A stretch of 64,000 nucleotides of DNA from AV40 sp963817335 (GCA_963817335.1 CAWFNX010000005.1:1116001-1180000), one strand, 5' to 3'; positions 23,059 to 32,449 are shown, counted from the first letter of the stretch. A program made the numbers and translations. Notes: a model not told the origin generated them from the sequence alone.

Positions 23059-23772
23059 ATGGAAATTACGCCGCTCGGAGACCGCTCTATCCTGGTTCGC
23101 GTGGCGGAGAATTTTGAAAAGGCGCCGGAACACGCCCTCGAACAGGTCCTGACAAGGCATCGTTGTTTGGTAGCCGCGAAAATTCCGGGCGTGATCGAAC
23201 TCGCGCCGGCTTATACGAGCGTCGCACTTTTTTATGATCCGGTGCGAGCGATTGATGCGGGCGCGCCGGTGGAAGACGTTTTCGGATGGCTTGCGCAGCG
23301 AATTCGCGATGCGTTTGCGAAGCCCCACGACATCAGCGCAGAGCAAATGAAGGTCTCACAGGTCGAAATTCCGGTTTGCTATGACGGTGAGTTTGCTTTC
23401 GATCTGGAGGAGGTTGCGCGGCGAGCGGGACTCTCTCCGAATGAAGTAGTCCACCTTCATTCCGCCGAGGAATATCGGGTTCATTGTGTCGGATTTATTG
23501 GCGGGTTTCCGTTTCTGGGCGGCCTGCTGCGGCAGATCGCTACCCCGCGGCGCGAAACTCCGCGGAAAGAAATTCCGGCGGGTTCGGTTGGGATCGGCGG
23601 AAAACAAACCGGAATTTATCCCATTCAATCTCCCGGCGGCTGGAATATCATCGGCCGGACACCGTTACGTTTGTTCGACCCTCAAAAGAGTCCGCCCGGA
23701 TTGTTGCGCACCGGAGATCGGGTACGGTTTCGCCCAATCAGCCGCGAAGAATTCGAAAAGTCGGCGTCATGA
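23059..23772 (+). CDS. pxpB: 5-oxoprolinase subunit PxpB
   Basis: This 237-residue protein of the KipI/allophanate-hydrolase-subunit-1 family has marks ITPLGDRSILVRV, AYTSVALFYDP, EIPVCYDGEFAFDLEEVA and CVGFIGGFPFLGGL. With PxpC and PxpA it forms the ATP-dependent prokaryotic 5-oxoprolinase, which opens 5-oxoproline to glutamate. All three subunits are encoded here in order B-C-A, each overlapping the next by 4 bases, strong support for translational coupling. Confidence 0.95.
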   Translation: MEITPLGDRSILVRVAENFEKAPEHALEQVLTRHRCLVAAKIPGVIELAPAYTSVALFYDPVRAIDAGAPVEDVFGWLAQRIRDAFAKPHDISAEQMKVSQVEIPVCYDGEFAFDLEEVARRAGLSPNEVVHLHSAEEYRVHCVGFIGGFPFLGGLLRQIATPRRETPRKEIPAGSVGIGGKQTGIYPIQSPGGWNIIGRTPLRLFDPQKSPPGLLRTGDRVRFRPISREEFEKSAS

Positions 23773-24755
23773 AGGCAACGGCCGTTCGCGCGGGATTTTT
23801 GACGAGCGTTCAGGATTTGGGTCGCGTTGGTCTTCGCGAATTTGGCGTTTCGATGGGCGGCGCGCTCGACCCGCATGCGCTGCGGGTTGCGAATCTTTTG
23901 GTGGGCAACGAAGAATCCGCCGCGGGCCTGGAGGTCACATTCGGAGGATTGCGAATTCGATTCGCGGACGACCGGATCGTTGCCTGGTGTGGCGGTAATT
24001 TTGAGGCGCGCGTCGGATCCGCCAGCCTGGCTGCCGGCCACCCGGCGTTGGTGCACAGTGGCGAAGACTTTTCGATCGAATCGCCGGCCATTGGCTGTCG
24101 CGCCTGGATCGCAATCTCGGGTGGAATCAATGTTCCAGTTGTGCTCGGGAGTCGCGCGACTGATTTGAAAGCCGAATTTGGGGGAATAAATGGGCGACCG
24201 ATCCGCGACGGCGAAGAAGTTCCACTTGCCGAAAATTCGGAGCGCGCGAAAACTCTCGTGGAAAAATTGCGCGCCCAAAGGATCGCCCCCTGGAAACCAC
24301 CGCACAATTGGTCGAATCCGGCCCAGCGCGCGCCGGTGCTGCGGTTTACTCGTGGCAGCGACGCAAGTCATGTGACGCCCGAAGCGATGGAAACTTTCCG
24401 CGAAGCAGGTTTTTTTGTCTCGCCCGACTCGGATCGAATGGGGGTTCGACTGGACGGACCGCGGCTGGAGCGGACCAGTGAAGTAGATCTTCTTTCGGAA
24501 GCCGTCGCTCCGGGAACGATACAAGTTCCGCCTGACGGCCGGCCGATTTTGTTGCTCAATGATTGCCAAACCATCGGCGGCTATCCCAAGGTTGCTCACG
24601 TGATCACGTTTGATCTCGCGATCGCAGCGCAATTGCGACCGGGCGACACCGTCCATTTCAGGGAGGTTTCCCTTTCGGAAGCGCATCGCGCCTTGTTCGA
24701 ATGGGAACACGATCTCCAACAGTTCCGGCGCGGGATTGAATTGCATTTCAAATGA
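23769..24755 (+). CDS. pxpC: 5-oxoprolinase subunit PxpC
   Basis: This 328-residue biotin-dependent-carboxyltransferase-like protein (KipA family) starts at the ATG overlapping the pxpB stop. The longer open frame upstream is only a shadow. Marks are AGFLTSVQDLGRVGLREFGVS, ALDPHALRVANLLVGN, AWIAISGGINVPVVLGSR, RMGVRLDGP and a C-terminal GRPILLLNDCQTIGGYPKVA. It works with PxpB in the kinase/cyclase half of 5-oxoprolinase. Length is normal. Confidence 0.95.
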   Translation: MKATAVRAGFLTSVQDLGRVGLREFGVSMGGALDPHALRVANLLVGNEESAAGLEVTFGGLRIRFADDRIVAWCGGNFEARVGSASLAAGHPALVHSGEDFSIESPAIGCRAWIAISGGINVPVVLGSRATDLKAEFGGINGRPIRDGEEVPLAENSERAKTLVEKLRAQRIAPWKPPHNWSNPAQRAPVLRFTRGSDASHVTPEAMETFREAGFFVSPDSDRMGVRLDGPRLERTSEVDLLSEAVAPGTIQVPPDGRPILLLNDCQTIGGYPKVAHVITFDLAIAAQLRPGDTVHFREVSLSEAHRALFEWEHDLQQFRRGIELHFK

Positions 24756-25507
24756 GTCTGGTGGTCGATCTCAATGCCGATCTAGGCGAAGGCGCCGGCC
24801 ACGATGACGAGCTGCTGTCCCTGGTTACTTCGGCGAACATCGCCTGCGGGTTTCATGCCGGCGATGCCGGAACCATCCGCGCCTCGATCGAAGCCGCGCG
24901 CAATCGCAATGTCGCAGTCGGAGCGCATCCCAGTCTCTTTGATCGCGAAAATTTCGGACGCAAAGAGTTACCGGTGAGACCGATCGAGGTTTTTGACGCG
25001 GTGGTTTATCAACTCGGCATTTTCGAGGCGATCGCGGAAGCGTGCGGCGTTAGAGCGAACCACGTGAAACCGCACGGTGCGCTTTATAATATGGCGGCTC
25101 GCGATGCCGAGCTCGCCGACGCAATTGCGCGCGCGGTTGCAAGGGTGGAGGCGAAGTTGATTCTTTTCGCCCCGGTTAACAGTGCTCTTGCGCGCGCAGG
25201 CGAAGAACAAGATTTGCAGATCGCCCACGAAGTCTTTGCCGACCGGAACTACTGCAACGACGGGTCGCTCGTTTCGCGATCGCGACCCGACGCGCTGCTG
25301 CACAATCCTGCCGAGACTGCGCCACGCGTCTTGCGCATGTTGCGCGAAGGCAAAGTGCGCTCGGTCGATGGGGTAGATGTTGATGTTCGCGCGGAGACGA
25401 TTTGTTTGCATGGCGATAATCCTGCAGCGGTCGATTTCGCTCGCGCGTTGCGACTCCAGTTGGAAAAAGAAGGTGTAGTTGTTCGCGCACCAAGATTTTC
25501 CAAGTGA
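24752..25507 (+). CDS. pxpA: 5-oxoprolinase subunit PxpA (LamB/YcsF family)
   Basis: This 251-residue protein opens with VDLNADLGEGAGHDDELL, then SANIACGFHAGDAGTIR, VAVGAHPSLFDRENFGR, VKPHGALYNMA and a C-terminal ETICLHGDNPAAVDFAR. It is the hydrolytic subunit of the PxpABC complex. It overlaps both neighbours by 4 bases: ATGA with pxpC and GTGA with the permease. That arrangement suggests import and breakdown of the substrate are made together. Confidence 0.96.
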   Translation: MSLVVDLNADLGEGAGHDDELLSLVTSANIACGFHAGDAGTIRASIEAARNRNVAVGAHPSLFDRENFGRKELPVRPIEVFDAVVYQLGIFEAIAEACGVRANHVKPHGALYNMAARDAELADAIARAVARVEAKLILFAPVNSALARAGEEQDLQIAHEVFADRNYCNDGSLVSRSRPDALLHNPAETAPRVLRMLREGKVRSVDGVDVDVRAETICLHGDNPAAVDFARALRLQLEKEGVVVRAPRFSK

Positions 25508-27045
25508 GCGACGGACAATCTTTTATAGGGGGCGCTGTTAGCGTCCATGGGAAGCTGACAGCTTCCCCTACAGGCCTCATCCGCGCGCTCGGACCCGTCG
25601 ATGCCACGATGATAGTCGTCGGCTCGATGATCGGTTCGGGAATCTTTATTACTTCGGCCGAAACGGCGCGGTTATCCGGCGCGCCAGGATGGCTGCTCCT
25701 GGCTTGGGCGATCGCCGGTTTGCTCACCATGACCGGCGCGCTCTGTTGTTCCGAACTCGCCACTATGATGCCGCGAGCGGGCGGGGTTTATGTTTTTTTT
25801 CGTGAGGCCTACGGCCCGGCGACTGGCTTTTTGTACGGCTGGACGTTGTTCCTGGTCATTCAGACCGGGACCATCGCGGCGGTGGCGATCGCGTTCGCTA
25901 AATTCCTTGGCGTTTTCGTTCCAACGGTTTCCCCCGACAATTATTTATTAACCGAGAAACCGATTCTGTTGGGTGGCGGATACGCCATCAGCTTGTCGAC
26001 CCAGCAACTGGTCGCGATCGTCTTAATCGCGTTATTGACCTGGACCAACACGCGCGGGCTGAAACTCGGCACGTTGGTGCAAAATGTTTTCACTTTCGCA
26101 AAAACCGCTGCGCTTACCGGTGTCGTTCTGGTTGGGCTTTTTCTCGGTTGGACCGCAGCCAGCGCGGCGCGGACGTCCTCCTGGTGGGATTCGTGGGCGA
26201 ATGGATGGGACCCGCAACTGGCCCAGCCCGGATTTACTTTCGCCGGCGTTTTAGCGCTGGTTTTGCTTTTCGGAAAATCGATGGTGGGGCCGCTGTTCGC
26301 CCAAACCGCCTGGACCAATGTGACGTTCCTCGGAAGCGAAGTTCGGGATCCCGGGCGCAATCTTGTCCGAGCCTTGTTGATCGGATCAGGGATCGTCGTG
26401 CTTTTATATATGCTCGCGAATCTTTCCTATCTCGCTTTGCTGTCGTTTTCCGAAATTCAACAGGCGCCGCAGGATCGCGTTGCGGTTGCGGCAATGAAGG
26501 CTGCGTTTGGAAATCCAGGCGCGATCTGCATGGCCGCGGCAATCATGATTTCGACTTTTGGTTGCAATAACGGGCTAATCCTCGCTGGGGCGCGGGTTTA
26601 TTTTGCCATGGCGCGCGATCGTCTGTTCTTCAAGAGAGTAGCTAGCACGAATCGATATCATGTTCCCGCGGCCGCGTTGTTCGCGCAGGGAATTTGGACC
26701 GTAGTGCTGACTTTGCCGCGAACTGTCGCAACCAATCCTTCGACTCACAAAGTTACCTACGGCAACGTTTACACTCAGCTACTCGAATACATTGTATCGG
26801 CGGACTTGATCTTTTACGTGCTAATGGTCGCAGCGGTGATGGTATTGCGGAGAAAAGCGCCGGACGTTCAACGACCGTATCGCACGTGGGGATATCCGAC
26901 TGTACCGATTGTTTCGATGATTCTCGCCGTGCTGTTGATTGTCGATCTTGCCTACGTTGCTCCGGCGACGTCGGGAATAGGGATACTCATTGTTCTCACC
27001 GGTGTGCCCATCTATTTCTCGTGGCACAAACCGGCCGCAATTTGA
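25504..27045 (+). CDS. APC-family amino-acid permease
   Basis: This 513-residue protein has about twelve transmembrane helices of the amino acid/polyamine/organocation superfamily. The TM1 motif is VDATMIVVGSMIGSGIFI. Other marks are AGGVYVFFREAYGPATGFLYGW, TFLGSEVRDPGRNLVRAL and a C-terminal RRKAPDVQRPYRTWGYP. It starts at GTG overlapping the pxpA stop, so its substrate may be an amino acid or 5-oxoproline handled by PxpABC (inference). Residues 8-23 (IGGAVSVHGKLTASPT) are a translated palindromic element just ahead of TM1. Confidence 0.92.
   Translation: MSDGQSFIGGAVSVHGKLTASPTGLIRALGPVDATMIVVGSMIGSGIFITSAETARLSGAPGWLLLAWAIAGLLTMTGALCCSELATMMPRAGGVYVFFREAYGPATGFLYGWTLFLVIQTGTIAAVAIAFAKFLGVFVPTVSPDNYLLTEKPILLGGGYAISLSTQQLVAIVLIALLTWTNTRGLKLGTLVQNVFTFAKTAALTGVVLVGLFLGWTAASAARTSSWWDSWANGWDPQLAQPGFTFAGVLALVLLFGKSMVGPLFAQTAWTNVTFLGSEVRDPGRNLVRALLIGSGIVVLLYMLANLSYLALLSFSEIQQAPQDRVAVAAMKAAFGNPGAICMAAAIMISTFGCNNGLILAGARVYFAMARDRLFFKRVASTNRYHVPAAALFAQGIWTVVLTLPRTVATNPSTHKVTYGNVYTQLLEYIVSADLIFYVLMVAAVMVLRRKAPDVQRPYRTWGYPTVPIVSMILAVLLIVDLAYVAPATSGIGILIVLTGVPIYFSWHKPAAI
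25523..25573. repeat. In-frame 51-bp palindromic element C3 in the permease gene
   Basis: Arms are TTATAGGGG and CCCCTACAG, with hairpins GCGCTGTTAGCGT and GAAGCT-GAC-AGCTTC. It has the same length and reading frame as the two sucB copies. It is placed in the cytoplasmic N-terminal tail of the permease. Confidence 0.9.
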
Positions 27046-27085
27046 TGCGAACCGATGCTAATTGCAGGCGCGATACATTATTGGT

Positions 27086-27277
27086 ATGCCTGCAAAATCT
27101 AAAAAACAACAGATGGCGGCGGGCGCTGCGCTCGCCGCCAAGCGCGGACAACGTTCGAAGTCTTCGCTCCGCGGGGCATCGAGGCAGATGTACAAATCGA
27201 TGAGCCGGAAAGAGCTCCGGCGGGTAGCCAAGACCAAGCGCAAAAAATTGCCGACCAGAAAACCGAAGCGCAAGTAA
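27086..27277 (+). CDS. Small basic DUF3008 family protein
   Basis: This 63-residue, very Lys/Arg-rich protein begins MPAKSKKQQMAAGAALAAKR and contains SSLRGASRQMYKSMSRKELR and TKRKKLP. It matches the DUF3008 family of small conserved proteins of unknown function. The start at 27086 gives the family's MPAKSK N-terminus. Eight more upstream codons are open but not family-like. Nucleic-acid binding is plausible from charge but unproven. Confidence 0.88.
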   Translation: MPAKSKKQQMAAGAALAAKRGQRSKSSLRGASRQMYKSMSRKELRRVAKTKRKKLPTRKPKRK

Positions 27278-27291
27278 TCGCGGTGTGCGAG

Positions 27292-28794
27292 TTATTGAAT
27301 CATCGGGCGGTGAAAGAAATTGTACTGGCTCGCAAATGCCGGGCTGTTGACCTTCACCTGAGACACAATCAGGAAAAGCGCGATTGCCCCGAGCAACGTC
27401 CAGCGTAACCATCCTCGGTTCGCCCAGTTCGCAAATTGGTGAATCGCATACGCGAACAAGACAAAGAATGGAATGGCGACGCCGTTCAATAACCGTCCGG
27501 ACGTGAGGTAAGGAAATTCGCGCGAAGGATAGGGACAATTGTGAAAATCAAAGCTGACCGAGAGCAGCATCAGAAAGCCGACTATCGAAATAAAACTGAA
27601 GAGCGATAGCGACAGAACGAACCGGCGATCACCCAGATTAGATCGATTGCGCAGCAGAAGGAAGCCCGTCGCTAAAATCACGAGAGCCGTAGAGATCGCG
27701 TAGAATGCGTCGGCGTAAGGAGACGCGAGTCTTTGAAGATGCCAGACTAATTCCCCGCGCCAGAAAGTTGCGGCTAGGTCGGTCCAAAACACCTTGAGTC
27801 CGCTAATCGTAAAGAGAGGATGCGACCACCAGTCCACAAACGGTTTTCGTGTCCAGCCCAACAACTCAATCTTGGAAGTGGTGGCGGTAAGATCGCCGAA
27901 ATAGCGATGGTTGCGAAGGAACCAAATTCCCAGGGGCAATGCGCAACTCAAAACGAAGACAATCAATGCCAGCAGATTGGATTTGCGATGTTCCCTCTTT
28001 TTGTTGGCAAGAATTTTCCAAAGAAGGACAGCGGTCGCAACTATCGGCAGGGGAAGATTGCTCGTTTTAACGAGACAGGTGGCCGCGAGCGCCAGACCAC
28101 TCCATCCGGCCACAGCAATTTGAGGACGCTGGTGTTGCAATATTTTCGCCAGACCGAGAAAGGCAATGCCGAAACAAATCGGCGAAAGGGCATCGGCCTG
28201 GATCGAATAGAATGCGGTTTGGGGCCAAACCGCCAGCAATGTGGGAACTGCGAGCTGGATGAACTGGTTGGTCGGAAAAATCGATTTCGCCGAGACGAAC
28301 CCGAGCCACACCAAAAGCGCCACCAGGCCTACGTTTAGGAAGCGGACCCAGTAAAGCGAAACCAAGCCACCGAGGCCACCAGCGCGTCCCAAGTCGAACC
28401 AGGCGCCGGCGCCCAAATAATAAAGCGGCGGCTCGCCGGATTCATGGTTCCAGCGAGATTCCCAAAACGGAATTTCATCCGCGAAAACCTTCTCCAGTTG
28501 CTCGCGCGGCAAAAGCCAGTTTGCTGGAGGAAATTGCCCGCCGTACTGCTCCGGTCGAACAAAATATTCGGGTGTGCTGTAGGTTGCGAAGTAAACCGAG
28601 GCTTCGTGAGAAAACGATTCGATGCCGCGAGGCGGATTGCCATGAGCGTATTTCACAACCAGATCGACGTGCGCCTGTTCGTCGACGTTGTTGAAAAACG
28701 GAAAGGCGGCGGCAAAAACGAACACTCTTATCGCTGCGAATATACAAAGACCGGCGACGATCCAGCGGAGCGCCGATTTAGATAAATCACTCAC
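27292..28794 (-). CDS. Multi-pass membrane protein, DUF2142-like
   Basis: This 500-residue protein has about eleven helices. An acidic first loop, FFNNVDEQAHVDLVVKYAHG, is followed by an extracytoplasmic segment containing HESGEPPLYYLGAGAW. This layout resembles DUF2142/GT-C membrane glycosyltransferases that use polyprenyl-phosphate sugars. The acceptor is unknown. Its start overlaps the stop of the next gene upstream on the minus strand (ATGA), so the two form a pair. Confidence 0.75.
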   Translation of the reverse strand: MSDLSKSALRWIVAGLCIFAAIRVFVFAAAFPFFNNVDEQAHVDLVVKYAHGNPPRGIESFSHEASVYFATYSTPEYFVRPEQYGGQFPPANWLLPREQLEKVFADEIPFWESRWNHESGEPPLYYLGAGAWFDLGRAGGLGGLVSLYWVRFLNVGLVALLVWLGFVSAKSIFPTNQFIQLAVPTLLAVWPQTAFYSIQADALSPICFGIAFLGLAKILQHQRPQIAVAGWSGLALAATCLVKTSNLPLPIVATAVLLWKILANKKREHRKSNLLALIVFVLSCALPLGIWFLRNHRYFGDLTATTSKIELLGWTRKPFVDWWSHPLFTISGLKVFWTDLAATFWRGELVWHLQRLASPYADAFYAISTALVILATGFLLLRNRSNLGDRRFVLSLSLFSFISIVGFLMLLSVSFDFHNCPYPSREFPYLTSGRLLNGVAIPFFVLFAYAIHQFANWANRGWLRWTLLGAIALFLIVSQVKVNSPAFASQYNFFHRPMIQ

Positions 28795-30380
28795 GGCAAA
28801 TCGGACGCGAAACGTTGTTTGATGATGGTGAGCGTCCCATGCTCGTTGATTTGCGGCGGAGCGCCGGATTTCTCGGCGAGCATCGTTTCAATTTCTGGGC
28901 GATAAGGCGAGTGCGTTTCCAAAACAAAAACCGCCCGTTTCTGTTCGTCCGGTTCGGCCTTTGGAATCGATGGCGGATAGACCGGCCGATCCACTCCGAA
29001 GATCGACTCCGACGCGATCAATTTTTCGTTGGTTTCAAAAATCAACGGATAAACAAAGGAGATCGTAGTCCAGACCGCATTGATTTGGTTTCGCGCGAGA
29101 TCGTCTTTTACCGCGTCGATGTCACCCCCGGGGACGCGGATCATCTCATGGTCCTGATGATTCGGAGAAAGGGTAAGAGTTTCAATCTGGTTGCGAGCAG
29201 CAGTTCCGATAATTGCATCGAGACCGCAAACAACGGTTGCCAGGAGCAGTGCGGCTGCGATCGTCCGCTCCAACATTTGTTTTTTCGCGAATAAGCGGTC
29301 GATACAACGCGCGATCAGAATCGACACGAAAAATGTCCCGCCGAGGAAATATCCGGGAACGCGAAGTGGCGCGATGATGTACGGAATAAAACTGACCCCA
29401 GTCAGGATTAGCATGAGCACATCCGTGTTTATTTCGCTTGCCGTGAATCCGGATGAAAAGGCATCGCGAATTTTCTGCCACCGCAATGCCCGCCAACTTG
29501 CCAGTCCGATGGCGATGAGCGTGACGGCGTAGAGAACATAGCCGAACCAGTGCGTTTCCGGGTAATACCAAAGCACGGTGTCCGCGCTGAAAAACTTCGG
29601 CATTTCGTGCAAAAAAATCTCGCGCCAGGCCGATAAACCGAAACGCGCCGCCATTCCCGCCGCCTCCGGTTTTTCAAAAAACAGAAAATGCCAGTTTTGA
29701 AAGCCATGAGTGAAGTTCCACCAAATCGCCGGGGCGTATCCGACGACAAATCCGCTGATACCAGCGACCAGACCAATCAGCGAAAATTTGCGGCGCAACA
29801 GCAAAAGGGCCCACAACGCGGCGATTGGAATCAGAAGCAGTTCCATTCCCCAAAAACCGATTCCACCCAAAAGCCCGAACAGAAAAATGTCGCGCTGGCC
29901 CGGCGATTTTTGTTTTTCGATGGCGAGAAATAGAATTACCAACGCCGGAATCAGCAGAAAATAAAACGCATAGCCGCGCGGTTGAAAATGCCACTTCAAC
30001 AATCCGGGCCACAGCGCAAAAATCAGACTGGCCAGGGTGGCAAGGCGCACGGAGTAAAACCGCATTACCATTAGATAAAATAGGGCGAGACAAGCCAGCG
30101 ATAGCAAGACGGTTGGCACTTTTAGGGCGACGACCCCGACGCCAAACAGCCAGAACGGAATAACTGCAAGGTATGCTTCCCACGCACACGAGGCGTTGTA
30201 GGCGATGCCATAAAAGTAAAATGGAAAATAGCGCCCCTCCGAAATGTGTTTTGCCATTAATCCGATAATGGCTTCGTCGCTGGTTACGTGCGTCTGCGAC
30301 AAAAATAAAATCGCGAATCGAACAATGGCTGTCCCAGCCAGGATGAAGAGAAAAGACCGATGCCTCCGCATGGATGTCAC
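28791..30380 (-). CDS. GT39-like membrane glycosyltransferase
   Basis: This 529-residue protein has about ten transmembrane segments plus a C-terminal soluble domain. N-terminal residues include THVTSDEAIIGLMAKHISEGRYFPF (acidic first loop, PMT/ArnT style), then YNASCAWEAYLAVIPFWLFG. It likely transfers a sugar from a lipid carrier on the outer face of the inner membrane (family inference). It is the first gene of a two-gene minus-strand unit. Confidence 0.78.
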   Translation of the reverse strand: MTSMRRHRSFLFILAGTAIVRFAILFLSQTHVTSDEAIIGLMAKHISEGRYFPFYFYGIAYNASCAWEAYLAVIPFWLFGVGVVALKVPTVLLSLACLALFYLMVMRFYSVRLATLASLIFALWPGLLKWHFQPRGYAFYFLLIPALVILFLAIEKQKSPGQRDIFLFGLLGGIGFWGMELLLIPIAALWALLLLRRKFSLIGLVAGISGFVVGYAPAIWWNFTHGFQNWHFLFFEKPEAAGMAARFGLSAWREIFLHEMPKFFSADTVLWYYPETHWFGYVLYAVTLIAIGLASWRALRWQKIRDAFSSGFTASEINTDVLMLILTGVSFIPYIIAPLRVPGYFLGGTFFVSILIARCIDRLFAKKQMLERTIAAALLLATVVCGLDAIIGTAARNQIETLTLSPNHQDHEMIRVPGGDIDAVKDDLARNQINAVWTTISFVYPLIFETNEKLIASESIFGVDRPVYPPSIPKAEPDEQKRAVFVLETHSPYRPEIETMLAEKSGAPPQINEHGTLTIIKQRFASDLP

Positions 30381-30462
30381 TGGTTAATGCGGATCAGTGG
30401 CGAAGGTCAACGCCGATGTGTCCTACGATATCGCCCAGGCCGGCCTGGTAAAGATTGGATTG

Positions 30463-30867
30463 TTATTCGGCCTGAATGAGGAGGGTCGGTCGTCCGGACA
30501 ATGATTCGTACCAGGCGCGCGCCTTATGATCGTCTCGTTCCCAGGCAAGTTTGTCCGGGTCCTTTTCCCAAGCTCGTCCATTGCCGTTTCCTTCGAGAAG
30601 CGCCGAAATTTCGTCCTGCGAGAGTTCCTCCTTGTCCTCCCGGGTGTAACTTTCGGCGAGGCTCAAATGTCTGAGAAACTGGACGAGAATGATGTACTTA
30701 CCCTTTTTATACATGTTCGTTGAAATGCCGCGCTTATCCGGAAAACCTTCGTCGACAGGTTTTCCGAACAGATCGGCGGCTTGATCTTCGGTGTCTCCCA
30801 GGGCGGCAAACACCCCACCGCTCAGACCGACACACAAGGTGGCTACTAACAACAACGTTCGTTTCAT
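30463..30867 (-). CDS. Hypothetical secreted protein
   Basis: This 134-residue protein is not recognised. It has signal peptide MKRTLLLVATLCVGLSGGVFA, then a charged domain with TEDQAADLFGKPVDEGFPDK and KGKYIILVQFLRHLSLAESY. The DxAxxLFGKP pattern recurs in short exported Verrucomicrobia-type proteins, but I cannot assign a function. It begins 2 bases after the stop of the secreted protein encoded upstream (30870-31481). Confidence 0.7.
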   Translation of the reverse strand: MKRTLLLVATLCVGLSGGVFAALGDTEDQAADLFGKPVDEGFPDKRGISTNMYKKGKYIILVQFLRHLSLAESYTREDKEELSQDEISALLEGNGNGRAWEKDPDKLAWERDDHKARAWYESLSGRPTLLIQAE

Positions 30868-30869
30868 AA

Positions 30870-31481
30870 CTATTTTTTCATGCTAACTCGTTTCAGCTTA
30901 TATCCATCTTTCGCCGCGCCATAGCCGCTATCGTACTGGACAAGGCCAACCCCTTTTTTCCAAACAATCTTTCTGAAGTGACCCGATGGATGACTTGAGT
31001 CAAACACGCAAAGATTGCCTTTCACGTCGATTTTGGTTTGCCAAAGCGTCTCCTGGTGCTTGAAGTGTCCGCTGCTGATTCCGCAAATATCATTTTCTTC
31101 GAACGCCGGTGGTTTATCCATTGCGGCAATCTTCTTCACCGCTTCATCGTTATTTTCCTCGAGCAATTGAACGATCCGGTCGTTGGTGGCGATAAAATAT
31201 TCGGATCGTATTTCTCGTGTTTCCGGTGCCCGAGATTTTAAATCAACAAAGTCAATTTTGAAAATTGCTCCCCATGGCATCTGGGCGACCCGGGTTGTTA
31301 CCACCCGCGCGGTGAGGGGGATGTCGCCATCAATGTTTTCATCGTTCCATTCGGTTCCTCGAAAATTCGCGGAAACCGGTTTGTCATCTTTCGCGCCCAG
31401 GAACGGATTCGCGGCGAACGCGCGCCCCGCGAGCAAGTGCGCTGACATCAGGAGAAGCGCGCCGGCAACGGGAATTTTCAT
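30870..31481 (-). CDS. Hypothetical secreted protein
   Basis: This 203-residue protein is not recognised. It has signal peptide MKIPVAGALLLMSAHLLAGRAFA, then a domain with NFRGTEWNDENIDGDIPLTA, SEYFIATNDRIVQLLEENND and a C-terminal SHPSGHFRKIVWKKGVGLVQ. The pattern suggests an exported beta-rich protein. It is co-oriented with the neighbouring small secreted gene and likely co-transcribed. Confidence 0.7.
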   Translation of the reverse strand: MKIPVAGALLLMSAHLLAGRAFAANPFLGAKDDKPVSANFRGTEWNDENIDGDIPLTARVVTTRVAQMPWGAIFKIDFVDLKSRAPETREIRSEYFIATNDRIVQLLEENNDEAVKKIAAMDKPPAFEENDICGISSGHFKHQETLWQTKIDVKGNLCVFDSSHPSGHFRKIVWKKGVGLVQYDSGYGAAKDGYKLKRVSMKK

Positions 31482-31577
31482 GTGTGAAATTCTAACAGCA
31501 GATGGCTTGACCCTGCAAATTTCACGTCCTCAGCAAGAAGAGAGTCCGAGCGAAACAGGAATAGGGCGCGTGTTTGG

Positions 31578-32384
31578 TCACGCTCCGCAGCCAACCGAAA
31601 GCACGTCCTCGATCTTTTTCGGATCGCAACGATAAATCGTGGTCGCTTCGCCCTCGTAATATCGCGAGCCGACGACGATTTCCATTTTGCCATCGTCATC
31701 GAGATCGAGGACCGCAATCACTTTGTAAGCATTCGGCGCGTCGAAACTATCTCCCCTTCTTACGTAAGCTTTAGGGTGAAACTCGCCTTCAACTAACTGC
31801 GTCTCGACTTTTCCGGCGACGATGCGGCGCAACAATACCGTCGAATAACTTCCGGCCGGCGATCGCATCGGCGCGCTGTCTGCACTGAAATAATTGGTGG
31901 CGCTGATTAGCACTTCTTCCTCGCCGTCACCATCCAGATCCACCCGGATGATATTGTCGATCTTCACTTTCGGTTGATCGATCCCTTTTCTTCTCAGAAA
32001 GTCCCGGACGGCGTCGAGGTAAATTTTTTAGGTTGGATCGAGCATCTGCACTTTTCGCGGCAGCGCGTTCCAAGGCGCCGCGATGGCGATCACGCCTTTC
32101 TCCGGCTTTGGCGAAAGCGAAACCGAAAGTGTTTGCTCGCACGGGACATCTTCCGAATTTGGTTTGCCGCCTTTGGCTTCGCCGAGCGGCGCGGTTAGTC
32201 CGTACACGCGATACGTCGTTTCATTGGCCAGCGATTTCGCGGCGTCGTCCGCTTTGATCCATTTTCCGCCGCTGCTGGCGCCGAACAGATAGCCGGTCTG
32301 CACTTCGACGATTGGGTGGAGATCGTTCGCGACCGCGGTCGCCCCGCAAATCAAAAGCGCAAATAGCCTAACAAGTCGTTTCAT
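31578..32384 (-). pseudogene. Secreted FG-GAP/VCBS-like protein interrupted by an in-frame TAA
   Basis: An N-terminal part (32028-32384, 118 codons, signal peptide MKRLVRLFALLICGATAVA) ends at TAA (32028-32030) after QMLDPT. The same frame continues without another stop as KIYLDAVRDFLRRKGI into a 129-residue part (31578-31967). That part contains Asp-rich repeats RVDLDGDGEEEVLI and AVLDLDDDGKMEIVVG, which are FG-GAP-like calcium-binding blades. A CAA-to-TAA change would explain the break (TQKIY). It could be a recent nonsense mutation, a sequencing error or stop readthrough. Function is unknown. Confidence 0.75.
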
Positions 32385-32449
32385 GAGAGATCAGCCGAAG
32401 GATGTCTTGTCGTTGACCGAAAAACAATGCAGAACGTTGCGTCAGTATT

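Noticed and set aside
23682..24746. 354-codon minus-strand frame opposite pxpC
   Set aside because: pxpC is clear and tightly coupled to its neighbours. The antisense product is Arg/His-rich and unlike any family.
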